DNA of 64,000 bases from Saprospiraceae bacterium. Lineage in GTDB: Bacteria > Bacteroidota > Bacteroidia > Chitinophagales > Saprospiraceae. The position numbers were made by a program, and so were the translations under genes. The notes below the pieces were generated by a model that saw nothing but the letters and a program-made list of their open reading frames with translations, had not been told where the DNA came from and did not search any database. This document shows, in pieces, positions 41,857-51,860 of this stretch (position 1 is the first letter of the stretch; every line of letters starts with the position of its first letter). The stretch is from positions 1,291,501 to 1,355,500 of the forward strand of contig JADJLG010000001.1 in the NCBI GenBank assembly GCA_016710235.1, given 5' to 3'.

Positions 41857-41926
41857 CACGCCAACATCTTTATCTACGCCATAAAATATATACGCCATAT
41901 GGCGTTTATATTTTATGGCGTAGATA
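41857..41926 (-). repeat. cassette edge plus 56-bp near-perfect palindrome
   Basis: CACGCCAAC (41857-41865) is the start of the SIR2-HerA cassette. Beside it lies a palindrome from 41871 to 41926 whose arms (e.g. ATCTACGCCATAAAATATA at 41872-41890) pair fully except one T-T pair (41891/41906), with ACGCCAT/ATGGCGT at the centre. It could be an attI-like or loop-less attC-like site at the array start. Confidence 0.6.
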
Positions 41927-42053
41927 TCTTCTATGTGACCAGGGTTTCCTTTCATTTTTAAGGGCGGTTTGAGCTTTGGCAAGCAAATATAAGGAGGATT
42001 TTGTCTCATTTTACCGGGTGGATTCAGGATTTTTTTCTCAGACCTCTTTCCTC

Positions 42054-42160
42054 TGCGTGAGCCGGCCGGAGTGCTGCGCAGCAGGTAAGCCGAACCCGGC
42101 TGACGGAGCGGATAGCGAACCACGCAGGACGGCGACCCTTGCCTCGCAAGGGGCACTCCC
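42054..42160. repeat. GC-rich structured repeat, right copy
   Basis: Same block order as 20940-21030 (TGCGTGAG, TGCGCA, GGAGCGGATAGCGA, CGACCCTTG...GCAAGGGGCACTCCC) with hairpins such as TGCTGCGCAGCA (42072-42083) and AGCCGAACCCGGCT (42088-42101). Lies just outside the array start. Direct orientation relative to the left copy. Confidence 0.7.
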
Positions 42161-42357
42161 ACAAGCATTGCTTGTATGAGCTTAGCGATGCAGATAATGG
42201 GGGTATGGCTGGCTGATGACTTAACCGGAAACCCGCCCCATGCAAATGACATGACAGCTATGATGTACAGACCCGAGAGCTATGATACAGCAGCCTCTCT
42301 ACGAGACCTATAGCCCTGTTTAGTTCAAATTATAAGGTAAAAGAATCGGCGGGTGAA

Positions 42358-43353
42358 TCAGGACTTTATCCACTTCTTGGTGATCGTCCTGTCCCCTACA
42401 TTGATTCGCGCAAAATAAATCCCTCTCGGAAGGTCTCCTACAGGAATGATAAGCGTGTTGTTCTGTCTCTCGAAATTGCTCTTGATCTCACGACCAAACA
42501 TGTTTGTAATCACGACATTGACAGAAGCAGCGGTGGATTGACCCAGATCCAGATTGAGGACTTCCTTCACCGGATTCGGATAGACCTGAATATCTGAAGC
42601 CTGAATATCATTTGTAGAAGAGATCAGGTCAAATTTTGTACCTGAGTTGAGAATTTCCTTCGTATTGGAATCATAGAGATAGGCGATCGCATACATTTGA
42701 TTTTCATTCCAGGCACTGTTTACCGTATAATTATAGACAAATGAAACCGAAGATCCTGTATTGGCTAAAGTGATGGATTCTCCGGCAGCCGGACTGACCA
42801 TCGTGCGAAACACGTTGTAATGTACGCGTTCGCGATTGGCTGTGACCAGATCTATTTGTTTTTCTACTGCGACTACCATGAGCTTGTAACTGCTGCCGGG
42901 CTTAGTCCCTACGGTCTTGATTTCAACATTGACAGTTTTGGAGGTCGTACCGGTTTCGCTGACCACAATTGAAATCGCTGAACTGCTATTGAGGTCAGCA
43001 GACAGATCTGCTGAAGTCACGGCTCCGGCGCCTTTTGTCTTCGTACCATTGATCACTATCATTGGTGTACTGTTGATATTGTAAAACTTGGTCAGTAGAG
43101 AATTTTGCTCTTTGTTAGCCTGATACAACGGGCAGGTGCTATAAGGAAATGAGGGGTGCACCGTAAAATGGTGGTAGCTGCCCTGCAATGCGGGATCAAA
43201 TAATTTGGTATAGAACCCCGGATTCGCACTGGCACAGCTAGGACAACCTGTATTGGTAAAATGCTGTAAGGTAATATACTTCTTTGCCTGACTATAACCC
43301 AGTACTCCGGCAAAAAGTAAAATAGAAGCGATTAAGTATAATTTTTTCATCAT
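42358..43353 (-). CDS. Omp28-like thiol-disulfide protein with T9SS sorting tail
   Basis: 331 residues from the MMKKLYLIAS start (an upstream ATG at 43384-43386 would add 11 hydrophilic residues before the signal). After the signal a thioredoxin-like Omp28 domain has the CPSC motif in QHFTNTGCPSCASANPGF. The C-terminal ~85 residues (YPNPVKEVLNLDL to KKWIKS) are a T9SS type A domain, so the protein goes to the cell surface or outside. Function unknown; redox or adhesive roles are proposed for the family. Confidence 0.8.
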   Translation of the reverse strand: MMKKLYLIASILLFAGVLGYSQAKKYITLQHFTNTGCPSCASANPGFYTKLFDPALQGSYHHFTVHPSFPYSTCPLYQANKEQNSLLTKFYNINSTPMIVINGTKTKGAGAVTSADLSADLNSSSAISIVVSETGTTSKTVNVEIKTVGTKPGSSYKLMVVAVEKQIDLVTANRERVHYNVFRTMVSPAAGESITLANTGSSVSFVYNYTVNSAWNENQMYAIAYLYDSNTKEILNSGTKFDLISSTNDIQASDIQVYPNPVKEVLNLDLGQSTAASVNVVITNMFGREIKSNFERQNNTLIIPVGDLPRGIYFARINVGDRTITKKWIKS

Positions 43354-43639
43354 AATCTTCCTTTTTGAATCATTCATTCGATGCATAAAGATAGCTGAAA
43401 TGAATTTTCTATACCTCTTTTTAGTTTTTAAAACTCTGTTAAAGTCCTGTTCTCTCGATTTCCGGCACAGGATTCATCATTTGGAAGTCGCTAACCATAT
43501 GATCTATAGCGATATTTGCGTTTTGCATCCAAACTTGATGGCTGGAGAGGATATGAATGTTCTGCTCTCTTGTCCACAGAGATGCAGAAAGGCAATATGC
43601 CTTGATCATTTAGCATGTCTTTAGAATATTTTTATAAGC

Positions 43640-46600
43640 TTGACTAACGCTGACAACATAGCTTCTCCTCTTTGGATTTTGCATAAGCTGCTTCCTGTAG
43701 CCATGTGCCTGATCTCCGTTGTGGCATTGAGAGCACAGAACAATCCCCCACATCTGGTCTTGCATCCTCCGGCAAAGGACACACTCTACATTTTGGATTC
43801 CTTTGTTTTAGACGGTGCTACGTTGCGGCTGTCGAATCAAAAGGGAGAGATTGGATTCCGCTTTCTCAGTCACGAGCCCCCGGTCATTATTCTCGATACT
43901 ATTCAGCGAGACAGCTTCAAGATCAGTTACAGGACCTTTCCTCTGTATCGCTCCAAAGCTTATTTCCTCTACGATACAAATATCCGCCAACAGGTCCTCG
44001 AACCTCTGGAAGACATGGTAGGATATCAGGCTGACAAACCAGCCTCAGATTGGTGGGATCAGGGTGATCTGGACTATTCCGGATCCTTTACCCGTGGGTT
44101 TTCAGTAGGCAACACCCAAAATCTGGTTCTCAACTCTGCGCTCAATCTTCAGATCAATGGTGATCTGGGTCATGGCCTCAAGCTCACCGGTAGTATATCA
44201 GACAATCAGATTCCAATACAGCCTGAAGGCAATACCAGACAGATACAGGAGTTCGACCGCTTGTTCCTCAAAATTTACAACAATAAATCTGCCTTGACCA
44301 TGGGCGACTTTGAGATCCAAAAACCTCAAGGGTATTTCATGAATTACTATAAGAAAAGTCAGGGAGGGCTGATTGAAGATAAGCTAAACTGGAAATCCGC
44401 CATCTGGACCCAGCGGGCAGCATTCGGGATTTCCAAAGGCAAATTCCGCAGAATGGAGTTAGCTGTCAGCAATGGAAATCAGGGACCTTACCGACTGACA
44501 GGGGAGATGGGGGAGAGTTTTATCATCATGCTGGCGGGTACAGAAAAAGTATGGCTCGATGGGCAATTGTTAGAGAGGGGAGAAGAAGGAGACTATATCG
44601 TGGATTACAACCTTGCCGAAATCAGATTTACACCCAGACGGTTGATCAGTTCCGAAAGCAGGGTCATAGTAGAGTTTGAATACACAGACCAACACTACAC
44701 TAGGTCCCTGGCAGTATATCACGCTGCCATGGACAGTAAAAAAAGAAATATCTACCTCAATGTCTACCAGGAAAGAGACAGCAAAAAGCCCGCTTTTGAA
44801 AACGACCTGGACTCGTTGGACAAACTCACCCTGGCCAACTCAGGTGATGACCAAAGTCTGCTTTTTCGCAGTGGGATCAAAACCGCAGGCTCCGAGTTCA
44901 ACCCCAACAGGATTTACTACAGCTACGCTGATACCACGGTGATGATCCAAGCTGTGCCTGCAGCTTTTAGAATCTTGCGCGTGAAATCACTACCGGACAG
45001 CTCGGATCTTCAGGTACAGTTTTCCGAAACGCCACCCGCACGGGGAAGCTACCGACTCAAATCGGCAAACCTCAACGGCAGAGTCTACGAATGGACAGCA
45101 CCGGATTCCGTGACGGGTCTCCCTACGGGCAACTACGAGCCACTTGTTCCGCTGATTGCTCCGCAAAGTCAGCTGATGGTGACAGCTGGCCTCAGACACA
45201 ATATATACTCAACGGGATTGCTCAAAGCAGAGATCGCTATGAGCAGATTTGACCAAAACCGTCTGTCTGCTTTGGATGATGGCGACAACACAGGTCTGGC
45301 AGGCACTCTGGAGCTACGAAGCCCTTCCTGGAAACTGAATGCAGCCAAAACATCCGTACAGCTCTTTACCAAAGCTGAATGGAATGACAGCAGATTCAAA
45401 GCCATCAACCACTACAGACCTGTCGAATTTCTACGAGATTGGAACCTCAGCAACCTACCTTCCGTAGAAGATCGCTGGATCACAGCCGGTCTCCAGTCCG
45501 ATTGGCACAAAAAGCTGGAACTGAGAATGCAAGTCTCGCAACTTTCCCGGACCCATATTCAAGACGGCTTGAAATCTACGGCAACCTTGGCATGGCGGGA
45601 TAGCATTCGGCAGTTTGCACTGGTCTTGGATCAGTTGAAAGCCAGCAGTATATCTGACAGATCCGTTTTCTTCAGACCACAGTTTTCCTGGGAAAGAAGA
45701 TTCGGTAAACTCTGGACAGGGCGGCTCCAGGCAGATAGGGAGGAGAATTCGAGGCGATCTTTACATTCTGACAGCTTGTTGAGATCGGCATTCTCCTTTG
45801 ATCAGATACAGACTTCGTGGCAGCGAAAGTCTGGAGACAATAAGCTCTTGAACCTGGAATACAAATGGCGCGCAGACAAAACTCCGGGTGTAAGCTCATT
45901 TCAAAATTTCAGTCAGGCGCATGAAGCCTTAGTTGGATTCAAGAAAGTTTCCTTGCGCTGGGGAAACTACGACCTGAATTTGACAGGAAGATTGGTACAG
46001 TATGCTTCCAAAGCTCTGGAAGATAGTCTGGGGCAATATCAGTTTCTCGGATCAGTGGATCACCAGATAGATTTCTGGAAGAAGTCCATCCGCAGTAAAA
46101 ACACATATCTGGTGTCATCAGGAGTTGAGCCCAAGCTCGAATTCCTCTTTGAAGAAAAAAGGCCCGGGGAAGGGGATTATATATTTGTAGACTTCAATGC
46201 TGACGGCATTCGCCAACAGCAGGAATACGTTTATGCACCAGATATTGATTCTGCACAGTTCATCAAGATCCAAATATTCAATTCGGAGTATGTTCAGGTG
46301 TACCAGTCAGAGTGGAACAACTTTTTGCGATGGGACGGCGCACAGTTGTTTCAATCCCACAAAAATCCGATGCGCCGGCTTCAAATTGAAAATGTGATGC
46401 GCTTCAACTCCAAGGTAGGCGACCAAAGCAATTTTGGGGAACGTATCTATCCTCTCCAGTTTCTCGATAAATCATCTCAAACCATCGCCTTTACTGCATT
46501 TGCTCAACAGCAGATTTTCTTTAACCGCTCTAGTCCAAAATACGAATACAACTACATCCAGCAATATTCCGGTCAAAAACAACTCCTGGTTTCAGGCACC

Positions 46601-47134
46601 GAACAAAGGCAATCCTGGGAACAAACCTTCAAAGTGAGATATACACTCAAGAAGAAATGGGACCTGGCTTTGTCCACCGGACTTAAACGGGAAGAGCACG
46701 AGTTGGCATCATACCCTCTTCAGAATTATCAAATAAGGCTATATCGAATAGAACCTTCTCTAAGCTTCAGGCTCTCTTCTGAAGTGAGGATGCAGTGCAG
46801 CTACCTGAAAAAAGATGCCGGTGAATACAAATTTTCCGGGGAAAGGGCCAATATCAATCAGGGAGCAGCCGAAGTCCAATATGCCTGGAAACGGCGAATA
46901 TCCTTACGTGCCAATACCAAATGGATAAGTATTTCTTATTCAGGCAGTCCGGGGACTGCTGTTGAGTACATACTTTTAGAAGGATTTAAGGCGGGCAATA
47001 ATTTTACTTGGGAACTACAGACAGATTATAGAATCACCAAGGTCGTACAACTCCAATTGTCCTATTCAGGAAGAAAATCTGCCGATTACGAACCCACCCA
47101 TACGATGCGCGCTGCAATGAGGGCAAATTTTTAA
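43640..47134 (+). CDS. large outer-membrane beta-barrel-like protein of Bacteroidota, function unknown
   Basis: 1164 residues. The TTG start at 43640 gives MTNADNIASPLWILHKLLPV with a signal ending near LRAQ. There is no good ATG earlier, and the ATG at 43703 would leave a signal without basic residues. The body has an N-terminal beta-rich part, then many alternating strands with aromatic ends, and a final Phe (RAAMRANF), as in outer-membrane barrels. No known gene name. It is conserved-looking and well coded but stands alone. Confidence 0.6.
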   Translation: MTNADNIASPLWILHKLLPVAMCLISVVALRAQNNPPHLVLHPPAKDTLYILDSFVLDGATLRLSNQKGEIGFRFLSHEPPVIILDTIQRDSFKISYRTFPLYRSKAYFLYDTNIRQQVLEPLEDMVGYQADKPASDWWDQGDLDYSGSFTRGFSVGNTQNLVLNSALNLQINGDLGHGLKLTGSISDNQIPIQPEGNTRQIQEFDRLFLKIYNNKSALTMGDFEIQKPQGYFMNYYKKSQGGLIEDKLNWKSAIWTQRAAFGISKGKFRRMELAVSNGNQGPYRLTGEMGESFIIMLAGTEKVWLDGQLLERGEEGDYIVDYNLAEIRFTPRRLISSESRVIVEFEYTDQHYTRSLAVYHAAMDSKKRNIYLNVYQERDSKKPAFENDLDSLDKLTLANSGDDQSLLFRSGIKTAGSEFNPNRIYYSYADTTVMIQAVPAAFRILRVKSLPDSSDLQVQFSETPPARGSYRLKSANLNGRVYEWTAPDSVTGLPTGNYEPLVPLIAPQSQLMVTAGLRHNIYSTGLLKAEIAMSRFDQNRLSALDDGDNTGLAGTLELRSPSWKLNAAKTSVQLFTKAEWNDSRFKAINHYRPVEFLRDWNLSNLPSVEDRWITAGLQSDWHKKLELRMQVSQLSRTHIQDGLKSTATLAWRDSIRQFALVLDQLKASSISDRSVFFRPQFSWERRFGKLWTGRLQADREENSRRSLHSDSLLRSAFSFDQIQTSWQRKSGDNKLLNLEYKWRADKTPGVSSFQNFSQAHEALVGFKKVSLRWGNYDLNLTGRLVQYASKALEDSLGQYQFLGSVDHQIDFWKKSIRSKNTYLVSSGVEPKLEFLFEEKRPGEGDYIFVDFNADGIRQQQEYVYAPDIDSAQFIKIQIFNSEYVQVYQSEWNNFLRWDGAQLFQSHKNPMRRLQIENVMRFNSKVGDQSNFGERIYPLQFLDKSSQTIAFTAFAQQQIFFNRSSPKYEYNYIQQYSGQKQLLVSGTEQRQSWEQTFKVRYTLKKKWDLALSTGLKREEHELASYPLQNYQIRLYRIEPSLSFRLSSEVRMQCSYLKKDAGEYKFSGERANINQGAAEVQYAWKRRISLRANTKWISISYSGSPGTAVEYILLEGFKAGNNFTWELQTDYRITKVVQLQLSYSGRKSADYEPTHTMRAAMRANF

Positions 47135-47291
47135 TCCCGGATTTTGCTTTGGAATACGATATTGACCTTCCGCAATAAAATTTGAATTAAACCCAATCGT
47201 TGCAAATAATTTTACCCTGAAAAGAATTTCAGCTGCTACATTCTAGTTGATACAGCTATTGCATGGATGAAGTGAATCTAAGAGGAATAAC

Positions 47292-49244
47292 TCAATTTCG
47301 AATCAGCTTGTATTTCAACGAATTTCCCGTCCCGGGCTCTTGTATATCTAAGACATAAACTCCCGGTATCAGCTCACTAAGATCAATACCCTCTGCCTGA
47401 TAATAACCCGACCGGACTTCAGATCCGGTGCTTTGTCTCAATGACCATCTAAATCCATCCTGCGTACCTAACTTGCTATCTATAAACAGCATTCCATTTG
47501 TAGGATTGGGGTATATTTCATAAGCAGAATGAAGATCGCCTTCATTTAATCCTAAAACGAGGGATTTGGATACTCCATTGCTGCAAAGTATCCATAGCTC
47601 TGGGTCAAAAACAACTTCTTCTATAACAAAATCGACATCATTGACGAATATTTGTTTATCGTGTACATTTTCTAATCTCAACATTTTTTCCTTGCCTTGC
47701 CCTTTGAGCAACACGGGAATCGGCATTTCAAAAAAAGAAACGGAAGGATGTGAAGATGACTGTGATATCTTGATATAGACTTTATTGTCTACATCCTGAT
47801 TCCATTCTACAAAATAACGTGGGAAACCTTGCCCTTCAAACCAATCTGAGAAAAACTCGGAGAGGTTTTGTCTGGACGAGTTTTCAAGGTTTTTCTGAAG
47901 CTCATGTGTACGCCCAAAACTATAACGCTCTGACCTGAGATAGTCGCGCACTCCTTGAAAGAAATTGGCATCGCCGAGTTTCCAGCGCAACATATGAAGT
48001 AAATAAGCTCCTTTAGCATAGGACAATCTCCCGTGGAAGATGCGGCCTACGTTGCTGGTATCTTCTACCAGTACAGATCCATCATTGGCAAGTAGGATGT
48101 AGTTGAGATTGTCTTCTTTCCAGTTATACCAACTATAATTTTGTTCAGTGACAAATCGTTCTCTGGTCAAGCCTTCGAGATAAGTCGCAAATCCTTCATT
48201 GAGCCAGATATCTTCCCACGAACCACAAGTCACCATGTCTCCAAACCATTGATGGGCAAGCTCATGAGACAATAAGCCCCAACCGTAACTGGTCACAAAA
48301 CTCATCGTCTGGTGCTCCATTCCTCCACCCCATCCAAATTGTGCATGGCCATATTTTTCGGCTGCAAAGGGATAAGTGACAAACAAACTGTCGTAAAATC
48401 TGAGAACCTGAACCAGGTTGGCCGTTCCTGATTTGGCATCCTGTAGATTTTCAGGATAGACATAATTCAGCATAGGCATTGCAGTACCATTATTTAGGAT
48501 AACATCATCAGTGTACACCTCATAATTCGTGACGGCGATAGCCACAAGATATGAAGCGATAGGATAGCGATGTCTCCAGTGGTAGGTGTGGTCAGTTGCT
48601 GTTCCATCTGTGATTTGCTGGAGTGATCCGTTGCTGGCAGCCTTATACTTTTTAGGACATGTGACAAAGATATCCAGCGAGTCAATTTTGTCATCAAGGC
48701 CGTTTTTGCAAGGCCACCATTCCTGAGCTCCATAGGGCTCTGACAGGGTCCAGATTACCGGCACACCGTTGTGGTCTGACTGAATGAATGATCCAAATCC
48801 GGTTGCGGTGGGCACACCTGCATAGCTGATCGAAATACTGTCCAGACTACCTGCAGAGATTTCAGAAGGCAGTGTTATGTTGAGATTGAAAGGTGCAGAA
48901 TGAGTAAAACTGCTCAGGATGTTGCCGTGATACAATATCTGATTCACCTTGAGGCTCGGTGACAGATCTAGTTGAAGTTCCGCAAAGCTGTTGGTAGTCG
49001 GTGCAAAATAATGCGTCACCGTACCCGAGATATAATTAACCGCGGGATCAATATTCCAATTCATCCTGCTGTACACGATGTTAAAATCTGAAGCAGCTCT
49101 CGCCGATATGCGCTGATTCACATCTTGCCATTGGTGCTCTGAAGGCCTTTTGCAGCCTCTGAAAACTCCTTCATCTTGGGCATTCAGCAAAAAAGCGGGG
49201 ACTAAGAAGCAAACCATAATCCAGTTTGGGAATCGAAAATTCAT
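47292..49244 (-). CDS. M1 family zinc aminopeptidase with T9SS sorting tail
   Basis: 650 residues. Signal peptide, then the M1 N-terminal beta domain. The catalytic part has GGGMEHQTMSFV (exopeptidase GxMEN-like) and HELAHQWFGDMV with the downstream zinc Glu in WLNEGFATYLEGL. The C-terminal ~75 residues (YEIYPNPTNGMLFIDS to KYKLIRN) form a T9SS type A domain. It should act on extracellular peptides. GxMEN is GGMEH here. A -7 box (complement of CAAAGATA, 49263-49270) lies 18 bp upstream. Confidence 0.92.
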   Translation of the reverse strand: MNFRFPNWIMVCFLVPAFLLNAQDEGVFRGCKRPSEHQWQDVNQRISARAASDFNIVYSRMNWNIDPAVNYISGTVTHYFAPTTNSFAELQLDLSPSLKVNQILYHGNILSSFTHSAPFNLNITLPSEISAGSLDSISISYAGVPTATGFGSFIQSDHNGVPVIWTLSEPYGAQEWWPCKNGLDDKIDSLDIFVTCPKKYKAASNGSLQQITDGTATDHTYHWRHRYPIASYLVAIAVTNYEVYTDDVILNNGTAMPMLNYVYPENLQDAKSGTANLVQVLRFYDSLFVTYPFAAEKYGHAQFGWGGGMEHQTMSFVTSYGWGLLSHELAHQWFGDMVTCGSWEDIWLNEGFATYLEGLTRERFVTEQNYSWYNWKEDNLNYILLANDGSVLVEDTSNVGRIFHGRLSYAKGAYLLHMLRWKLGDANFFQGVRDYLRSERYSFGRTHELQKNLENSSRQNLSEFFSDWFEGQGFPRYFVEWNQDVDNKVYIKISQSSSHPSVSFFEMPIPVLLKGQGKEKMLRLENVHDKQIFVNDVDFVIEEVVFDPELWILCSNGVSKSLVLGLNEGDLHSAYEIYPNPTNGMLFIDSKLGTQDGFRWSLRQSTGSEVRSGYYQAEGIDLSELIPGVYVLDIQEPGTGNSLKYKLIRN

Positions 49245-49454
49245 GTTCTGTATTTATTTGTGCAAAGATACTCAGCATTTTATCTCATAAGTGAACGAAT
49301 TTTAATGCATAAATTGCTGGATTTAGTGGAGAAAATTTTTGCGACCGGCGCAGTACCTGCTTCAAACCCGGATCGTACAGATAACTTATCTCTCATGACG
49401 AATCCCGGCATCAAAAGTTTTAGGTTTACTCTGTTTTTCAGAGCGAATACCTGT

Positions 49455-49462
49455 ATCTTTGC
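49455..49462 (+). promoter_or_regulatory. -7 promoter box of the aconitase gene
   Basis: TATCTTTG matches TAnnTTTG exactly and lies 24 bp before the ATG at 49487. The -33 element is weak. Confidence 0.5.
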
Positions 49463-49486
49463 GGCGCAAAAAGTAGCAAAAAATTC

Positions 49487-51769
49487 ATGGCAAAAACAAA
49501 CACTCCGTTCGATCTGGATATGCTTTCCAGATTCTATGCAAACTTCTCTTCAAAAGTTGCAGCAGCCAGGAAAAAAATAAACCGGCCGCTTACATTAACC
49601 GAAAAAATATTATTCAGCCATTTGCATTCGGACTGTCCGATGGCAGATTACAAAAGAGGCGAAGATTACGTGTTTTTTGCACCTGATCGCGTAGCTATGC
49701 AAGATGCAACAGCACAGATGGCTTTACTCCAGTTCATGACCTGCGGCAAAGACAAATGTGCAGTACCCACTACGGTACATTGCGACCACTTGATTCTTGC
49801 CGAAAATGGTGCCAAGAATGACTTAAAAACAGCCAACAAGGACAATAAAGAAGTTTACCATTTTTTAAAGTCCATTTCCAATAAATATGGTATTGGATTC
49901 TGGAAACCTGGAGCGGGCATTATTCATCAGATCGTGCTTGAGAACTACGCTTTTCCGGGCGGGATGATGGTCGGTACAGATTCTCATACTCCCAATGCTG
50001 GTGGCCTCGGTATGGTGGCTATAGGCGTAGGAGGCGCCGATGCAGTTGACGTAATGGCCGGAATGTCCTGGGAGCTGAAAATGCCAAAAATCATAGGCGT
50101 TCATCTTACAGGCAAATTGTCGGGTTGGACATCAGCCAAGGATGTTATCTTGAAAGTTGCCGGCATTCTAACAGTAAAAGGAGGAACGGGAGCCATCGTC
50201 GAATATTTTGGAGAAGGAGCGCGAAACCTCTCTTGCACAGGAAAGGGAACCATATGCAATATGGGCGCGGAAATCGGTGCGACTACCTCAACATTCGGAT
50301 ACGATGAATCCATGGCAAAATACCTGAGACATACAGGAAGAGACGTCATCGCCGATATGTGCGACAAAATCGCGTCTGACCTTACCGGAGACGCAGAATG
50401 TTACGCAAATCCGGCAGTTTATTTTGACCAACTGATTGAGTTAGACCTCAACACATTGGAGCCACATATCAATGGCCCTTATACTCCGGACCTCGCATGG
50501 CCGCTTTCGCAGTTTGCTCAAGCCGTCCGGGAAAATAATTACCCCGAAAAACTAGAAGTTGGTCTCATTGGCTCTTGTACCAACTCATCTTACGAAGACC
50601 TGTCGCGTGCGGCTTCCTTGGCTCAACAAGCCGTTAAGAAAAATTTGAGGATAAAATCTGAATTTACCGTAACTCCTGGTTCTGAACAGATCAGATATAC
50701 CGTGGAGCGAGATGGCATTCTGAAGAGCTTCGAAAAAATAGGAGGTGTTGTACTTGCCAATGCCTGTGGGCCTTGTATCGGCCAATGGCAAAGACATATG
50801 GCTGACCCTTCGCGAAAAAATTCAATCATCACTTCATTCAACCGGAATTTCTCTAAAAGGAACGACGGCAACCCAAATACACATGCTTTTGTAGCATCGC
50901 CGGAGATAGTTACAGCGCTCGCGATTGCAGGCAAACTGAGCTTCAACCCGATCACTGATACTCTCACCAACGAAGCCGGCCAGCAGGTAAAACTTGAGCC
51001 ACCCGTTGGACACGAACTGCCTACAAAAGGATTTGAAGTGAAGGATGCAGGATACGAAGCACCGGCACAAGATGGAGCATCGGTTGTGGTCAAGGTGAAA
51101 AGAGGATCTAATCGTTTGCAATTACTAAAACCGTTCAAACCCATTACAGCCTCGCAAGTCAAGAACATGCGCCTTCTCATCAAAACAAAAGGCAAGTGCA
51201 CTACTGACCACATCTCTATGGCAGGCCCCTGGCTTGAGTTCCGCGGACATCTTGAGAATATTTCCAACAACTGCCTCATCGGTGCTATCAATGCTTACAA
51301 TGATGAATCTAACAAGGTGCTGAATTTTGTTGAGGATAAATATATGGCAGTTCCGGACTCCGCAAGGGCTTATCAGAAAGCCAAGATCAGTACGATCGTA
51401 GTTGGAGAAGAAAATTACGGTGAAGGGTCCAGTAGAGAGCACGCAGCTATGGAGCCTCGCTACTTGGGTGTCAGAGCCGTGATCGTGAAATCCTTTGCGA
51501 GAATCCACGAAACCAATCTTAAGAAGCAAGGGATGCTGGCTCTCACTTTTGCCAACCCAAAGGACTACGATCTGATCCGCCAAGATGACACATTTAAGTT
51601 GGACGGGTTTGCTGCGATGAAGCCCGGCAAAGCCTTGTTTTTGGTAGCGCAACACGCAGATGGAACAAAGGACAGAATAAAACTAAACCACACGTACAAC
51701 GAGCAGCAGATCAGCTGGCTGAGGGAAGGTTCCGCATTAAATAAAATCAGAAAAGAACTTATCAAGTAA
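49487..51769 (+). CDS. acn: aconitate hydratase (mitochondrial-type)
   Basis: 760 residues. The 4Fe-4S ligands are visible in GLIGSCTNSSYEDL and LANACGPCIGQW, with an earlier Cys in LQFMTCGKDKCAV. Substrate-side motifs include GTDSHTPNAGGLG and GEENYGEGSSREHAAMEPR in the swivel domain. Converts citrate to isocitrate in the TCA cycle. The start follows a -7 box. Confidence 0.97.
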   Translation: MAKTNTPFDLDMLSRFYANFSSKVAAARKKINRPLTLTEKILFSHLHSDCPMADYKRGEDYVFFAPDRVAMQDATAQMALLQFMTCGKDKCAVPTTVHCDHLILAENGAKNDLKTANKDNKEVYHFLKSISNKYGIGFWKPGAGIIHQIVLENYAFPGGMMVGTDSHTPNAGGLGMVAIGVGGADAVDVMAGMSWELKMPKIIGVHLTGKLSGWTSAKDVILKVAGILTVKGGTGAIVEYFGEGARNLSCTGKGTICNMGAEIGATTSTFGYDESMAKYLRHTGRDVIADMCDKIASDLTGDAECYANPAVYFDQLIELDLNTLEPHINGPYTPDLAWPLSQFAQAVRENNYPEKLEVGLIGSCTNSSYEDLSRAASLAQQAVKKNLRIKSEFTVTPGSEQIRYTVERDGILKSFEKIGGVVLANACGPCIGQWQRHMADPSRKNSIITSFNRNFSKRNDGNPNTHAFVASPEIVTALAIAGKLSFNPITDTLTNEAGQQVKLEPPVGHELPTKGFEVKDAGYEAPAQDGASVVVKVKRGSNRLQLLKPFKPITASQVKNMRLLIKTKGKCTTDHISMAGPWLEFRGHLENISNNCLIGAINAYNDESNKVLNFVEDKYMAVPDSARAYQKAKISTIVVGEENYGEGSSREHAAMEPRYLGVRAVIVKSFARIHETNLKKQGMLALTFANPKDYDLIRQDDTFKLDGFAAMKPGKALFLVAQHADGTKDRIKLNHTYNEQQISWLREGSALNKIRKELIK

Positions 51770-51791
51770 TTTTAAATATAAAAAGTTCTAA

Positions 51792-51799
51792 TATATTTG
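51792..51799 (+). promoter_or_regulatory. -7 promoter box of mscL
   Basis: TATATTTG matches TAnnTTTG and lies 61 bp before the ATG at 51861, so mscL is probably transcribed separately from aconitase. Confidence 0.45.
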
Positions 51800-51860
51800 T
51801 CGTTTGTTCAGTGTGAATCCTGAACGGTCAAACAAATTATTGTTCATTAAAAATTTACTT

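Larger units (their letters stand above)
21541..41865 (-). other. attC-like gene-cassette array (integrase not seen)
   Basis: Passenger gene sets, all on the minus strand, are separated by hairpin sites that start with AAC and end with ATGTT on the plus strand (21541, 22278, 23867, 25592, 27546, 34924, 37390, 38673). Each lies on the 3' side of its gene set, as attC sites do. Three gene sets have exact 9-bp inverted ends: 37499-37507/38667-38675, 38793-38801/41857-41865 and 27648-27656/33199-33207. IS91 and IS1182 sequences punctuate the array. A mobile-integron or CALIN interpretation is inference. Confidence 0.65.

Noticed and set aside
42054..42252. Minus-strand ORF of 141 residues over the right GC-rich repeat
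   Set aside because: Its composition follows the structured repeat (Pro/Arg/Ser-rich), has no recognisable domain and runs into the palindrome.
49865..51765. Several minus-strand ORFs of 60-220 codons across aconitase
   Set aside because: Shadow frames of a conserved enzyme; none has a family match or start context.
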